Below, piece by piece: positions 18,785-27,552 of a DNA stretch of 64,000 bases (position 1 is its first letter; the number at the start of each line of letters is the position of its first letter). Position numbers and translations under genes: made by a program. Source of the stretch: Gammaproteobacteria bacterium (GTDB taxonomy: Bacteria; Pseudomonadota; Gammaproteobacteria; Pseudomonadales; Pseudohongiellaceae); assembly GCA_030831165.1 (NCBI GenBank), contig JAURLP010000038.1:1-64000 (forward strand), given 5' to 3'. The notes beneath the pieces are model-generated. The model was given only the letters and a program-made list of their open reading frames with translations, searched no databases and had not been told where the DNA came from.

Positions 18785-19030
18785 ATTTAAAATCTATGCA
18801 AGAAATGTGACACTAGGATCTTGGTTTTTTTCATATTTACTTGATACATACTTTTGTTAGTTTGTGTAATTATTCCAAAATTTTACAGCAATCTTCACCG
18901 GAATTGAATGAAGTCAATTTAACATCAAGTCATACAGCGATACAGTTAATTAAACGTCGCTTAATTAATTCCAGCTAATCTATCAAACTCTGCGCTTGTA
19001 AAATACAAATTCTTATAATAGAGTTCACAA

Positions 19031-19125
19031 CATCCTGAGGGGTGGCCTTTGCCTGAGATGTCTCTATTGTAATGAGACGAACCCTTTGAACCTGAACCAG
19101 CTAATACTGGCGTAGGAATAGGGTG
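19031..19125 (+). promoter_or_regulatory. TPP (THI) riboswitch aptamer
   Basis: The conserved thi-box landmarks occur in order: GGGGTG (19039-19044), CTGAGA (19053-19058), ACCCTTTGAACCTGA (19081-19095), then CTAATACTGGCGTAGGAA. The closing P1 helix is CATCCT (19031-19036) with AGGGTG (19120-19125), one G-U pair included. Thiamine pyrophosphate binding should lower expression of the TonB receptor that starts 58 bp downstream. The stretch 18785-19030 upstream shows nothing recognisable and presumably holds the promoter. Confidence 0.95.
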
Positions 19126-19127
19126 CG

Positions 19128-19178
19128 AAGTTGGCAATCTGCAACTTTTCCTTTTTTCTCCGTGAGTATTTTACGGAG
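19128..19178 (+). promoter_or_regulatory. Expression platform of the TPP riboswitch
   Basis: Two candidate off-structures follow the aptamer. AAGTTG (19128-19133) pairs with CAACTT (19142-19147) and is followed by a T-rich run (19146-19157), a short intrinsic-terminator shape. Next, CTCCGT (19158-19163) pairs with ACGGAG (19173-19178), burying the GGAG ribosome site of the receptor gene. Which of the two is ligand-controlled cannot be decided by eye. Confidence 0.6.
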
Positions 19179-19183
19179 CAAGT

Positions 19184-21322
19184 ATGAAAACCCCATCTTT
19201 ACCCATAGCTGCAGTTGTTTTCTGTTATTTCTTCAGCATACAAGTATCGGCTCAACCAAATGCGACTTCTGGCAATACTGCAATAGAAGAAATTGAGATC
19301 AGTGCCGATTTTTTTAATACACCCTTAATGCAAAGTGCTAACAGTGTGAGCGCAATTTCCAGTGCTAGCATACAAATGCGAGGAGCCCAGCATCTTGAAG
19401 AAGCCTTCTCTTCAGTGCCAAACCTCAGTTGGTCTTCAGCCGGTTCCCGGAGTCGTTTTGTGCAATTGAGAGGCCTCGGTGATTTGGAACAATTCCAGGA
19501 TCCAAAATACTATCCTTCTGTTGGAATTAATATTGATAATATTGAATTAGGTTCCAATGCAGCAGCTGCTTCCTTATTTGGAATCGAACAAGTAGAGGTT
19601 TTAAGGGGGCCACAGGGTACTCGCTTTGGCAGTTCAGGCCATGCCGGTTTAATAAACTTGATCAGTGGTCGTCCAAGCGAAGAGTTTAGAACAGCCTTAT
19701 CAACAGGCTTCGGCAACTATGGACAGAAGAACCTTGGGCTTATCAGCAGCGGAGCGATAAGCAATGAGCTGCTCGGCCGTTTAAGCTTGCAGCAAAACGA
19801 AGGTGATGGTTATGTAAAAAACCGCTTTCTTAACTCTGATAAAAGCAATGGTTACCAGGAAAAAAACCTGCGTGCCATGCTTGAATGGCAGGCAAATGAT
19901 AATCTGAATCTTACTTTCAACCTGTTACATTTCAACAGTGCAAACGGCTATGATAGCTGGTCGCTGGATGGCATAAGAGACACGCAATCGGATCAACCTG
20001 GCAAGGACAACACTGAGCTGTACGCAGCGGCAATAGGTGCCCGTTGGTCTATTAATAGCAACTATGAGCTATCACTAAGTTATAGCCTGAATAATAGTAA
20101 AAATGATTATGCTTATGACGCTGATTGGGTGAATAATAATTTCTGTATCTCAGAGCCGGCTTGTACTGCATTTGACTTTGATCAGGCCACAGAAAGCTTT
20201 GACCGGGATTCATCACAACAGGTGTTGGATATAAGGCTTAATTCCCTAAATGAAAAACTGGTGGCAGGTCTATATCTGAAAAATTCTGATGAGGATTTAG
20301 TCTATCAATATCAAAGCCTGTTTTTTGGTAATTTTGCTTCAGTCAGTGACTATTCTGCTAAACGCTATGCCACCTACGGACAATATCAGTTTGAGCTTGG
20401 AGACAAGCTAAACCTGGTTAGTGGTATACGCCTTGAGCGTTATACTGATGATTATTCAGACAGCAATCTTTTTGTTTCCAATAGTTCAGAAAATTTACTG
20501 GGGGGTGAATTGAGTCTGGAATATGTAATCAATGACACGCTTTTGTATGCCAGCCTCACACAATCAGAAAAACCCGGAGGTGTGAACACCTCGGCCAGTG
20601 CCAATGCGGTATGGATGTCGCCCCTCTTTCAAACATTTACGGCTGATAAATTACGCTTTGAAACTGAAACTTTAATTAATAAAGAAATAGGTCTGAAAAG
20701 CTATTTCTTTAATAATGCATTAAGTTTCCGGGCTGCGCTTTTTCATACAGCCAGAAATCAGGCTCAACTGGAGAGTTGGATGTGGGATGCGACAGCAGGC
20801 TTATGGATAGGCTATCTTGATAGCACCAGTGATGCCAGCAACTATGGAGCTGAGTTTGAAGGCAACTATCAAGCCAGTAATGATCTGGAATTATTCTTCA
20901 GCATGGGTTTGCTGGAAACAGAAATCAACCAGCTGAGCGTTTTCGACCTTGATCTAAATAGTTTTGTTTCACGCAATAACAGAGAACAGGCTAAGGCCCC
21001 AAACTGGCAATATTCTGTAGGTGGTGAGTATTCCATTAATTCCAATCTAAAATTAAAAATCGAAGTTGAAGGCAGAGACCAAAGTTACTATGGTTATTAT
21101 CACGATGGCCAACTTGATGGCTATAACCTGATGCATGCCAGCATTAACTATCAGCTGGGAAATATCGCCCTGACCTTCTGGTCAAGAAACCTGACCAATC
21201 AAGATTATGCAGTCCATGGTCTTTACTTCGCAGCCGATGCCCGTAACGGCTGGCAAAATGAAATATATCGCCAGTTCGGAGCACCCAGAACCTTCGGCTT
21301 GAATGCATCTTATTCGTTCTAA
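19184..21322 (+). CDS. TonB-dependent receptor under TPP riboswitch
   Basis: A 712-residue outer-membrane receptor: signal peptide ending QVSAQ (about 1-24), a plug domain with the GIEQVEVLRGPQGTRFGSSGHAGLINLIS block (about 130-160), then a 22-strand barrel ending in an aromatic residue (NASYSF). The upstream TPP riboswitch indicates that its ligand is thiamine, its phosphates or a pyrimidine/thiazole precursor, as for other THI-regulated outer-membrane receptors. No periplasmic binding protein or ABC genes for thiamine are adjacent. Confidence 0.92.
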   Translation: MKTPSLPIAAVVFCYFFSIQVSAQPNATSGNTAIEEIEISADFFNTPLMQSANSVSAISSASIQMRGAQHLEEAFSSVPNLSWSSAGSRSRFVQLRGLGDLEQFQDPKYYPSVGINIDNIELGSNAAAASLFGIEQVEVLRGPQGTRFGSSGHAGLINLISGRPSEEFRTALSTGFGNYGQKNLGLISSGAISNELLGRLSLQQNEGDGYVKNRFLNSDKSNGYQEKNLRAMLEWQANDNLNLTFNLLHFNSANGYDSWSLDGIRDTQSDQPGKDNTELYAAAIGARWSINSNYELSLSYSLNNSKNDYAYDADWVNNNFCISEPACTAFDFDQATESFDRDSSQQVLDIRLNSLNEKLVAGLYLKNSDEDLVYQYQSLFFGNFASVSDYSAKRYATYGQYQFELGDKLNLVSGIRLERYTDDYSDSNLFVSNSSENLLGGELSLEYVINDTLLYASLTQSEKPGGVNTSASANAVWMSPLFQTFTADKLRFETETLINKEIGLKSYFFNNALSFRAALFHTARNQAQLESWMWDATAGLWIGYLDSTSDASNYGAEFEGNYQASNDLELFFSMGLLETEINQLSVFDLDLNSFVSRNNREQAKAPNWQYSVGGEYSINSNLKLKIEVEGRDQSYYGYYHDGQLDGYNLMHASINYQLGNIALTFWSRNLTNQDYAVHGLYFAADARNGWQNEIYRQFGAPRTFGLNASYSF

Positions 21323-21381
21323 ACAATAAGCTTAAGTTGCACTGATAGTGTCATATGTTTTAAAAAGTGAGGGCTTTAACA

Positions 21382-21597
21382 ATGAACCCGATCAATCCTA
21401 AAAAACTTATTAATAGTAAATGGACGGCTATTCAACCCAGAAATAAAGAAAAGCATTTCATTATCACCGAAGTAGATTATGATGAGCTTGGCATCGTCAC
21501 TTCCTGCATTATAGAAGCCGTTATTAGTAAACGTGAGGCTAATATAGATTGGAAGGAATTAAAAAATAGTGACTACTGGAAACAAGGGTGGGTATAG
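21382..21597 (+). CDS. TIGR02450 small Trp-rich protein
   Basis: A 71-residue protein matching the small W-rich family: NPKKLINSKWTAIQPRNKEKHFIITEV, then SCIIEAVISKREANIDWKELKNSDYWKQGW. Four tryptophans sit at the conserved places. ATG at 21382 is preferred over an in-frame GTG at 21367 because GAGG lies about 10 bases before the ATG. Function of the family is unknown. It sits 60 bp after the TonB receptor and could share its transcript. Confidence 0.85.
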   Translation: MNPINPKKLINSKWTAIQPRNKEKHFIITEVDYDELGIVTSCIIEAVISKREANIDWKELKNSDYWKQGWV

Positions 21598-21732
21598 TTA
21601 CCTGTATAACAGTTGTCAGTATTCTTTCAGACTTTCCCGCGGACCAGCCTTCTCCTTTACTCGTCAAGCCCGGTACAGGCATACCTCAATAAAATGATGA
21701 TCTGATCATATAAAAACGGCGTAAGTATCTCT

Positions 21733-22629
21733 ATGAAAATACTAATTACAGGCGGTACTGGCTTTATAGGCAGACATTTTATTAAAAAATTTAGCCAAAA
21801 CCAGTTTCTCGTGCTGTCGAGAGATATCAATAAAGCAAAGTCAATTCTCGGTAAGCATCATAAGTATTATTCCAGTATCGATCAAATTCCGCACGATGAA
21901 GATATTAATACAATTATCAATCTTGCCGGAGAACCCATTGCCGACAAGCGATGGTCTGCTTCTCAAAAAATTAAAGTACAAACAAGTCGCTGGCAAACAA
22001 CTCAAGAATTAGTGAATTGGATGGGACGAGCCAGCACCAAACCTAAGTGCTTTTTAAGCGGCTCTGCCATAGGGTTTTATGGAACATCAATTGAGCATAC
22101 CTTTACAGAAAACGATAGTGCTTCAGGTGAAGACTTCAGTACTCATTTATGCCGGCAATGGGAAGATATTGCCAATACAGCCCCGGATTTAACTCGGGTG
22201 GTTTTGCTTAGAACAGGTATTGTTTTAGCGGCAGACGGTGGCGCATTAAAAAAAATGTTACTACCTTTTAAACTGGGGCTGGGTGGGGTGATAGGGTCGG
22301 GTCAGCAATGGATGTCTTGGATTCATATTGATGATTACTTAAGCGCCCTGGAATTTCTTTTACAAAATGATACTTGCCAGGGGCCTTTTAATTTAACAGC
22401 GCCTGAGCCAGTGAGAAACAGCGTGTTTGTCAAAGCACTTGGAAGCTCTCTCTTTCGCCCTGCTTTATTGCCTATGCCCGCATTTGCCATGAAACTCGCA
22501 TTGGGCGAGGCAGCCACCCTGATTCTGGACGGACAAAAAGTCTTACCCCGCAAACTATTGGAAAAAGGTTTCTCTTTTCGCTTCAACAATATCTCTGAAG
22601 CATTAAATAACACCTTTGTAACTACATAA
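21733..22629 (+). CDS. TIGR01777/YfcH-family NAD(P)-dependent epimerase
   Basis: A 298-residue extended SDR. Rossmann motif GGTGFIGRHF at residues 7-16, INLAGEPIADKRWS, the SGSAIGFYG region carrying the catalytic Ser and Tyr, and the C-terminal DUF1731 part (LGEAATLILDGQKVLPRKLLEKGFSF). These features match YfcH/SDR39U1. Substrate unknown. It stands alone, followed by a stretch with a degenerate copy of the dispersed palindrome. Confidence 0.9.
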   Translation: MKILITGGTGFIGRHFIKKFSQNQFLVLSRDINKAKSILGKHHKYYSSIDQIPHDEDINTIINLAGEPIADKRWSASQKIKVQTSRWQTTQELVNWMGRASTKPKCFLSGSAIGFYGTSIEHTFTENDSASGEDFSTHLCRQWEDIANTAPDLTRVVLLRTGIVLAADGGALKKMLLPFKLGLGGVIGSGQQWMSWIHIDDYLSALEFLLQNDTCQGPFNLTAPEPVRNSVFVKALGSSLFRPALLPMPAFAMKLALGEAATLILDGQKVLPRKLLEKGFSFRFNNISEALNNTFVTT

Positions 22630-22703
22630 GCAAACCTTTCCTAACGCCTTTTTAAGTCTATAGTAATTCCGAACAACTAATACTAAACTAGCTTCATGTT
22701 TAT

Positions 22704-22724
22704 TCAGTCCATTAGCGGACATTA
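22704..22724. repeat. Dispersed palindrome, degenerate copy 1
   Basis: The stretch contains TCAGTCCATTAGCGGACATTAG, in which the right arm AGCGGACATT matches the family consensus (roughly AATGTCYGCTTT-GGGTCG-AAGCRGACATT). The left arm is mostly lost. It lies in the 195-bp gap after the YfcH gene. Confidence 0.4.
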
Positions 22725-22825
22725 GTTATCAAACACGTGTTATTTTGTTTCCAACACTGCTGTAAGTCATATCAGAGTCTTATTGAAATCTGTTTTTATA
22801 CCAGCCCATCTAAAGGAGAGTAATT

Positions 22826-23322
22826 GTGGCTAAGAAAAAAGAAAAACTTCTTATAGAAGAACTTGAATCCAAGTTCCAATCCTGCATGGAAAAATCGTTA
22901 GGGCAAAAGATAATTATCTAAAAAGCCATGAGAAGGAACTCAACAAGGCTTCAAGAGCAGTAAAGTCTATTCAGACAAAACTCATTAAAACCAAAAAACA
23001 AGTCGTGAAAGCCGCTGCGACAGCTAAAAAATCTGGATCAAAAAAAGCACATGATGAAGTTGTAAAAGCCAAAGCCACTGCTGCCCTGCTGGGGAATTCC
23101 CTGCATGAAGCAAAGGTCATGATGACTACGTCTCAAAGCAAACTGAAAACAGCCAAACAATTTCAGAAAAAATTAGCCGCCAGAGCCAAAGCCCTGGATG
23201 CTTTTGAAAAAAGCTGGGAACAAAAAATGAAGGCTGAAGCTGCTAGCGCTGCCAAAAGAGCTGCTGCCGCTCGAAAGAAAAGAGCGAGCGTAGCACGACC
23301 CAAAAAGCCTAGGTCTGGATAG
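22826..23322 (+). pseudogene. Lys/Ala-rich coiled-coil (AlgP-like) gene, frameshifted
   Basis: A GTG at 22826 with an excellent ribosome site (AAAGGAGAG) opens MAKKKEKLLIEELESKFQ, but the frame ends at TAA 22919-22921. From about 22895 the next frame continues RAKDNYLKSHEKELNKASRAV through a long Lys/Ala-rich helix to 23322, ending KKRASVARPKKPRSG. Joining them with one indel gives about 165 residues of coiled coil with a basic histone-like tail, like the AlgP/HctB-like proteins of pseudomonads. Either a real frameshift or a sequence error near 22890-22905; an internal start in the second frame is possible (GTG at 23005). Confidence 0.7.
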
Positions 23323-23343
23323 GCATACTCTTTGTTCAGAAAA

Positions 23344-23373
23344 AACGTCCGCTTTCAGCCAAAAGCGGATGTT
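23344..23373. repeat. Dispersed palindrome, copy 2
   Basis: Near-perfect inverted repeat: arm ACGTCCGCTTT, centre CAGCCA, arm AAAGCGGATGTT. It lies 20 bp after the coiled-coil gene and before the convergent wrbA end. Same family as the copies at 26699, 27519, 28887 and 30008. Confidence 0.8.
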
Positions 23374-23420
23374 AACACGGATAAGCACTCATAATTCACA
23401 AAGTGCGAACACAATTAAAA

Positions 23421-24038
23421 CTATCTTGATAGCCTGCTGGCGATATCAGCAACATGACGACCTTGAAACCTTGCAATATCTAATTCCAACTGACTGGGCT
23501 GCCTGGAACCATCACCATCAGTAATTGTTGAAGCACCATAAGGCGAACCTCCGTTTATTCCTGACATATCAAGCAGCTTTTGCTCTGTATATGGCACACC
23601 AACTACCATCATTCCATGATGGATGAGCGTCGTATGAAAGCTGGTAATCGTGGTTTCATGCCCACCATGTTGACTTGCACAACTAGTGAAAACACTTCCA
23701 ATTTTCCCTACGAGTGCTCCATTCATCCATAAAGCTCCAGTTTGATCCAAAAAATTTCTCATTTGTGCACACATATTCCCAAACCGAGTCGGCGTCCCAA
23801 ATATTATTGCATCAGCTTCAGCAAGCTTATCAGGCTCTGCAAATGGAACTTCCTCAAATGCTTTTCTCGTTTCTCTTGCACCACTTAGCAAAAGCACATC
23901 ATCTGGAACTAGTTCTGGAACCTGTAGAAGTTTTACTTCAGTATTTTCAATATCTGCTGCCCCAGCGGCTATTTCGTTTGCTAACTGATGCACATGCCCA
24001 TACATGCTGTAAAAAACGACTTGTATTTTGGTTTTCAT
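23421..24038 (-). CDS. wrbA: NAD(P)H:quinone oxidoreductase, WrbA type
   Basis: A 205-residue flavodoxin-fold protein: FMN P-loop [15 protein letters not shown] at about 11-25, [21 protein letters not shown] at about 80-100, and SQHGGHETT, all typical of WrbA. It reduces quinones by two electrons, which avoids semiquinone radicals. Its start overlaps the hydroxylase stop by four bases (ATGA), so the two are translationally coupled; the likely role is to reduce quinones formed from the hydroxylated product. Confidence 0.92.
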   Translation of the reverse strand: MKTKIQVVFYSMYGHVHQLANEIAAGAADIENTEVKLLQVPELVPDDVLLLSGARETRKAFEEVPFAEPDKLAEADAIIFGTPTRFGNMCAQMRNFLDQTGALWMNGALVGKIGSVFTSCASQHGGHETTITSFHTTLIHHGMMVVGVPYTEQKLLDMSGINGGSPYGASTITDGDGSRQPSQLELDIARFQGRHVADIASRLSR

Positions 24039-25768
24039 GATTCAACTTTCTCCAATTGTTTAGGGGCTTCTATTAATTCAGAATCCTCCCTACATAAAAT
24101 TCGTAACAATGCTTCCCTCATAATCGCTTGGCTCTTCAAACTAAACGATTTTTCTCTCCAGGCGACATAACCATCAGGCCTTACCAATACTGCACCATTG
24201 GGTGTAATTCCATATGCTTCACAAAATGGAAGTGAAAATGGACTCGATATCTTTTCACGATGTATAGGTAACTCTACATATTGAGCATTTGTGCCAGGAG
24301 GATTAATAACTTTGAAATCAATGAAGACATCCAATTCGTTTGCTAATTTTTCTACTGCTTTTCCCCATTCTGCAGCATGGTTAGAAGTTACGAGTACAAA
24401 ATTTTGACCATATAAATCAATTATCGAGCTACGCTTATTGCCAATAAAAATCTCAACATGAGGTGCTCTTGTCCCAGGCAAAGCAAAAGACTGTCTTGGA
24501 TCTATATCTGACTTCCCATCATCTTCATAGTCTTTATCAAATATCACCGCCCCTGACCTGTATCGGTTAAATTCTACATGGACATCAGGGATTTGCTTCT
24601 TCACCCCTTCCATTCCTAAATCTGGATCAGATCTTGTCACATATCTCTGGTAGCCCTGCTCTATCATTTGCATCGCAGCTGGCTGTCTTTCATTGTTATA
24701 TGATTCCAATAACTTTTCTCCAGCAGCACCTTTTAATACCATCGCCAACTTCCAGGCCAAATTGTGTGCATCTTGCACGCCTGTATTTCCTCCATAACCA
24801 CCAGTTGGAGTAGTGACATGTGCAGAATCACCTGCTAGAAAAATTTTCTTTTCCTGAATTCGCTCTGCAGCATGACAAACTGCTTCCCACTTATGAATGT
24901 CCTCGACCTGTACATTTAGCGCCTGATCACCAACAGCATCTCTAACATATTGCGCCGCTTTTTCATTAGTGATATTACCCGCTGCATTTCGGGCATCTGG
25001 CTCATTAATATCGCCAACTGTAAATATGACGAGGAACCCACCAAGACCCGTTTTTTCTAGCCTGAAAAAACCTCTAACGTTTTCATTGTTGACATAAATG
25101 ACACCAAGATTTCTACCTCTGAGCGCTTTTGAACAATCAGCTTTGAAATAGACAGTGATACTTTGGGACATCACCGGGTAGCCCTCCATCTTGATACCAA
25201 GCTGATTTCTTACAGGGCTCCTACTACCATCACAGGCAATCAGGTATCGACCTCTGAAAAACTTTTTACTTTCACCATCAATATGCTCTGCTTCAAGATA
25301 AACGCCTTGCTCATCCTGTGAAAAATTATTGACCTTATGGGCGTATAGAAATGCTGCACCTAGTTCTTCTGCCCGGTCTTTTATAATAGGTTCCAAGACT
25401 TGCTGCGGCATAAAAAGTCTGCGAACCGGCGTGAGATCCTGAATTCCTTGGTTGATATCAGGTATATAGTTAGCAATTTCTCTACCAGCAAGAGTTTCGA
25501 CCGCATTCAAGCCACCATTCGGATCATATAAAGCATGTGCAGCCTTAATAACTTTTTCCTCAATACCTGCCTGTCTAAGCATTTCCAGTGTACGCAGCTG
25601 AAAATAACCAGCCCGAGGATGTATTGCCGTACCCTGATGCTTCTCGATAATCAGACTTTTAATTCCATGCATGGCTAGAAACATTGAAGCCGATAAGCCA
25701 ACAAGACTGCCGCCTATAATAAGCACAGGGTATTCATTTATGTTTTCATTATTATTAGAAATGCTCAT
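24035..25768 (-). CDS. FAD-dependent aromatic hydroxylase (PheA/TfdB type)
   Basis: A 577-residue class A flavoprotein monooxygenase. Dinucleotide fold [16 protein letters not shown] at about 17-32, the DG motif [14 protein letters not shown] around 178-191, and the GD motif [32 protein letters not shown] around 300. A C-terminal domain of about 180 residues is thioredoxin-like, as in phenol hydroxylases and polyketide hydroxylases. It would use NAD(P)H and O2 to hydroxylate a phenolic or polyketide substrate. It lies between tetR and wrbA in one operon, 11 bp after tetR. Confidence 0.9.
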   Translation of the reverse strand: MSISNNNENINEYPVLIIGGSLVGLSASMFLAMHGIKSLIIEKHQGTAIHPRAGYFQLRTLEMLRQAGIEEKVIKAAHALYDPNGGLNAVETLAGREIANYIPDINQGIQDLTPVRRLFMPQQVLEPIIKDRAEELGAAFLYAHKVNNFSQDEQGVYLEAEHIDGESKKFFRGRYLIACDGSRSPVRNQLGIKMEGYPVMSQSITVYFKADCSKALRGRNLGVIYVNNENVRGFFRLEKTGLGGFLVIFTVGDINEPDARNAAGNITNEKAAQYVRDAVGDQALNVQVEDIHKWEAVCHAAERIQEKKIFLAGDSAHVTTPTGGYGGNTGVQDAHNLAWKLAMVLKGAAGEKLLESYNNERQPAAMQMIEQGYQRYVTRSDPDLGMEGVKKQIPDVHVEFNRYRSGAVIFDKDYEDDGKSDIDPRQSFALPGTRAPHVEIFIGNKRSSIIDLYGQNFVLVTSNHAAEWGKAVEKLANELDVFIDFKVINPPGTNAQYVELPIHREKISSPFSLPFCEAYGITPNGAVLVRPDGYVAWREKSFSLKSQAIMREALLRILCREDSELIEAPKQLEKVES

Positions 25769-25779
25769 TTCTTAACCCC

Positions 25780-26433
25780 TTATGATTTAACGATTTGGTA
25801 TCTATTTAAAAAAGTGTTTACAACTTTTGAGGAATGCCTTTCGATTTCTTCTTCGCTTGGTGAAGATTGTGCACCAACTACCTGAGCAAGCAATTTTTCC
25901 CAAAACAATAACCCTTGGAATTCGTGTGCTGCCCACGTCAGGTCACTGATATCTAGTTCTTTAGTTGCAACCTTTGCAGAGAAATATTGAATTAAGGCAG
26001 CCTGAGCTGTTTGTGCCCCAACACGATAATAAGTTGGACCTATTTCAGGAAATTGCGATAAAGAGGAAATCGTAGCCCTAACAACTGCGACATGCCGATC
26101 ATTAAGAATTTTTGCCATGGCTAGTTTGGCATACATTAATATAGCATCCTCAATATCCAGTTCTTGTAAATAAAATGCATGTAATGCCTGAGAAAGTTCA
26201 ATAGCTACATCTTCTGTTAGTGCAGCCAGCAAGCCCTGCTTATTGCCAAAATACTGATAAATGGCTGATTTAGAGCAGCTCGCTTTTTGACAAATTGCAT
26301 CCAAGCTTGTTTCTTCATAGCCAAATTCAACTAATAACTCCGTAGCTGCTTGTTTTATAAGCTCACGTTTGGCTAGAGCCTTGTTTGATTTCAGGCTTAG
26401 ACCATTCCACTTTTGTTCATAAATAGTACTCAT
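25780..26433 (-). CDS. TetR-family transcriptional repressor
   Basis: A 217-residue regulator. The N-terminal helix-turn-helix (about 25-70: IKQAATELLVEFGYEETSLDAICQKASCSKSAIYQYFGNKQGLLAAL) is clear; the C-terminal ligand domain resembles the AcrR-type TetR_C_7 group. First gene of the operon with the hydroxylase and wrbA. A 22-bp palindrome 63 bp upstream, and a weaker copy over its own start codon, point to autoregulation with induction by the hydroxylase substrate or product. Confidence 0.93.
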   Translation of the reverse strand: MSTIYEQKWNGLSLKSNKALAKRELIKQAATELLVEFGYEETSLDAICQKASCSKSAIYQYFGNKQGLLAALTEDVAIELSQALHAFYLQELDIEDAILMYAKLAMAKILNDRHVAVVRATISSLSQFPEIGPTYYRVGAQTAQAALIQYFSAKVATKELDISDLTWAAHEFQGLLFWEKLLAQVVGAQSSPSEEEIERHSSKVVNTFLNRYQIVKS

Positions 26434-26440
26434 TAGTATT
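26425..26440. promoter_or_regulatory. Imperfect second TetR operator over the tetR start
   Basis: AGTACTCATTAGTATT overlaps the tetR start codon (26431-26433) and matches the core of the upstream palindrome, AGTACTGATCAGTACT, at 13 of 16 positions. It may be a second, weaker repressor site. The codons for the first residues force part of the sequence, so chance is possible. Confidence 0.4.
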
Positions 26441-26495
26441 TTAATTAACCATATATTTCAGTTATTTAAATTTTTATTATCCATATATTTATAAT

Positions 26496-26517
26496 TATAG
26501 TACTGATCAGTACTATA
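26496..26517. promoter_or_regulatory. Probable TetR operator, 22-bp perfect palindrome
   Basis: Positions 26497-26516 read ATAGTACTGATCAGTACTAT, an exact palindrome that extends by one more matching pair to 22 bp. It sits 63 bp upstream of tetR in an AT-rich stretch that must contain the promoter. Size and symmetry fit a TetR-family dimer or double-dimer site. Confidence 0.75.
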
Positions 26518-26634
26518 TTTGTCAATATTAAAGTTAGCTTGACGAGATCTTCAGCACTAATTTTTTTTGAAATCTAATTTTAAGTACTACTCTTATTCTC
26601 TGGGAGGGTGAATTTCCCTACGGGAGGAGAAATT

Positions 26635-26727
26635 ATGGCAAGCCAGCAATTGAATAATTTTGCTGCGATTTCTTCATTTAATATTAGACCTTGGGTAAGG
26701 TCTGCTTTCGGCCCAAAGCAGACATAA
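26635..26727 (+). CDS. Possible 30-residue small protein or leader peptide
   Basis: ATG 26635 follows a very strong ribosome site (GGGAGGAG, 6 bases away) and opens 30 codons: MASQQLNNFAAISSFNIRPW, then VRSAFGPKQT. The last third is encoded by a copy of the dispersed palindrome. Just upstream GGGA, TCCC and GGGA can pair in two mutually exclusive ways, one hiding the ribosome site. It is divergent from tetR. It could be a leader, a small protein or a chance frame. Confidence 0.35.
   Translation: MASQQLNNFAAISSFNIRPWVRSAFGPKQT
26699..26725. repeat. Dispersed palindrome, copy 3
   Basis: Arm GGTCTGCTTT, centre CGGCCC, arm AAAGCAGACAT. One of the two best preserved copies; it forms the 3' end of the small frame at 26635 and precedes the convergent marC end. 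The 324-bp gap 26434-26757 holds this, the operators and the small frame. Confidence 0.8.
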
Positions 26728-26757
26728 AAGATATATTACTAAAGATCTATGTAGGTA

Positions 26758-27390
26758 TTAGGTCATCAAACCTGGTAATAAATTTCTAATACCTCCGATA
26801 ATAAACTCGACTGCCATAGCAGCAAGAATCAAACCCATCACTCGCATAGTTATATTCATAGCCGTTTGACTAAATTTATCACTGATTTTAGGCGCTAGAT
26901 CAAAGCATAGCCACACCATTGAACTGATAACCATACAAAGTAAAACTAAAATTATTTTGTGAATTATAAAAGGTGATTGTTCGCTAAAAAGTATAACTGT
27001 ACTGATTGCACCTGGACCGGCTAGCAATGGCAATGCTAATGGAACCACGGATACGGATTCGCTATCTATTGCTTCAATCTCTTCTTCAGGTGTCTGTTTA
27101 ACTCTTCCGGTACGAGCTTCTAGCATTTGAAAGGCAATAGTTATCAATAATAATCCACCTGCAACTCTGAAACTATCGATACTAATCCCGAAAATCTGCA
27201 GAATGCCAGCGCCACCTATTACGCTAAATGAAAGGATACAGCCAACCGAAAAAGCAGTTATGCGAGCGATCTTTTTGCGTTGGGATTTAATATTTTCAGT
27301 AATACTGAGAAACAATGGGATTGTGGTGAATGGGCCTACTATTGCTATAAGCCCAACAAGAACTCTTAAATATTCATTAAATTCCAGCAT
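26758..27390 (-). CDS. MarC-family inner-membrane protein
   Basis: About 210 residues from ATG 27390; the frame stays open 18 codons further to 27444, but the conserved start is MLEFNEYLRVLVGLIAIVGPF. Six membrane helices, with VPLALPLLAGPGAISTVILF in the middle and a matching NPxxxxP-like block (VGPFTTIPLFLS) at the N-terminus. MarC proteins are not shown to be drug pumps despite the name. It is followed by intergenic palindromes on both sides. Confidence 0.9.
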   Translation of the reverse strand: MLEFNEYLRVLVGLIAIVGPFTTIPLFLSITENIKSQRKKIARITAFSVGCILSFSVIGGAGILQIFGISIDSFRVAGGLLLITIAFQMLEARTGRVKQTPEEEIEAIDSESVSVVPLALPLLAGPGAISTVILFSEQSPFIIHKIILVLLCMVISSMVWLCFDLAPKISDKFSQTAMNITMRVMGLILAAMAVEFIIGGIRNLLPGLMT

Positions 27391-27518
27391 TGGTAGGCAT
27401 CGTAATATGAAATTGTATATACATTTAAGTTGACTCGGTATCACTCATAAAAAATTTAGGAAAATATAAATATGACTTTAAAATGGAGCCTTGCATTCCT
27501 AAAACTGCCCTTTTGACT

Positions 27519-27548
27519 AATGTCCACTTTGGGTAGCAAGCAGCCACA
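27519..27548. repeat. Dispersed palindrome, degenerate copy 4
   Basis: AATGTCCACTTTGGGTAGCA followed by AGCAGCCACA keeps the left arm and the GGGT centre; the right arm is decayed (CAGCCACA for CRGACATT). It sits between marC and the class C hydrolase. Confidence 0.55.
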
Positions 27549-27552
27549 AAGA

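Noticed and set aside
21688-21706. Short inverted repeat ATGATC-T-GATCAT upstream of the YfcH gene
   Set aside because: Only 6-bp arms with one central base in AT-rich DNA; no regulator nearby to give it meaning.
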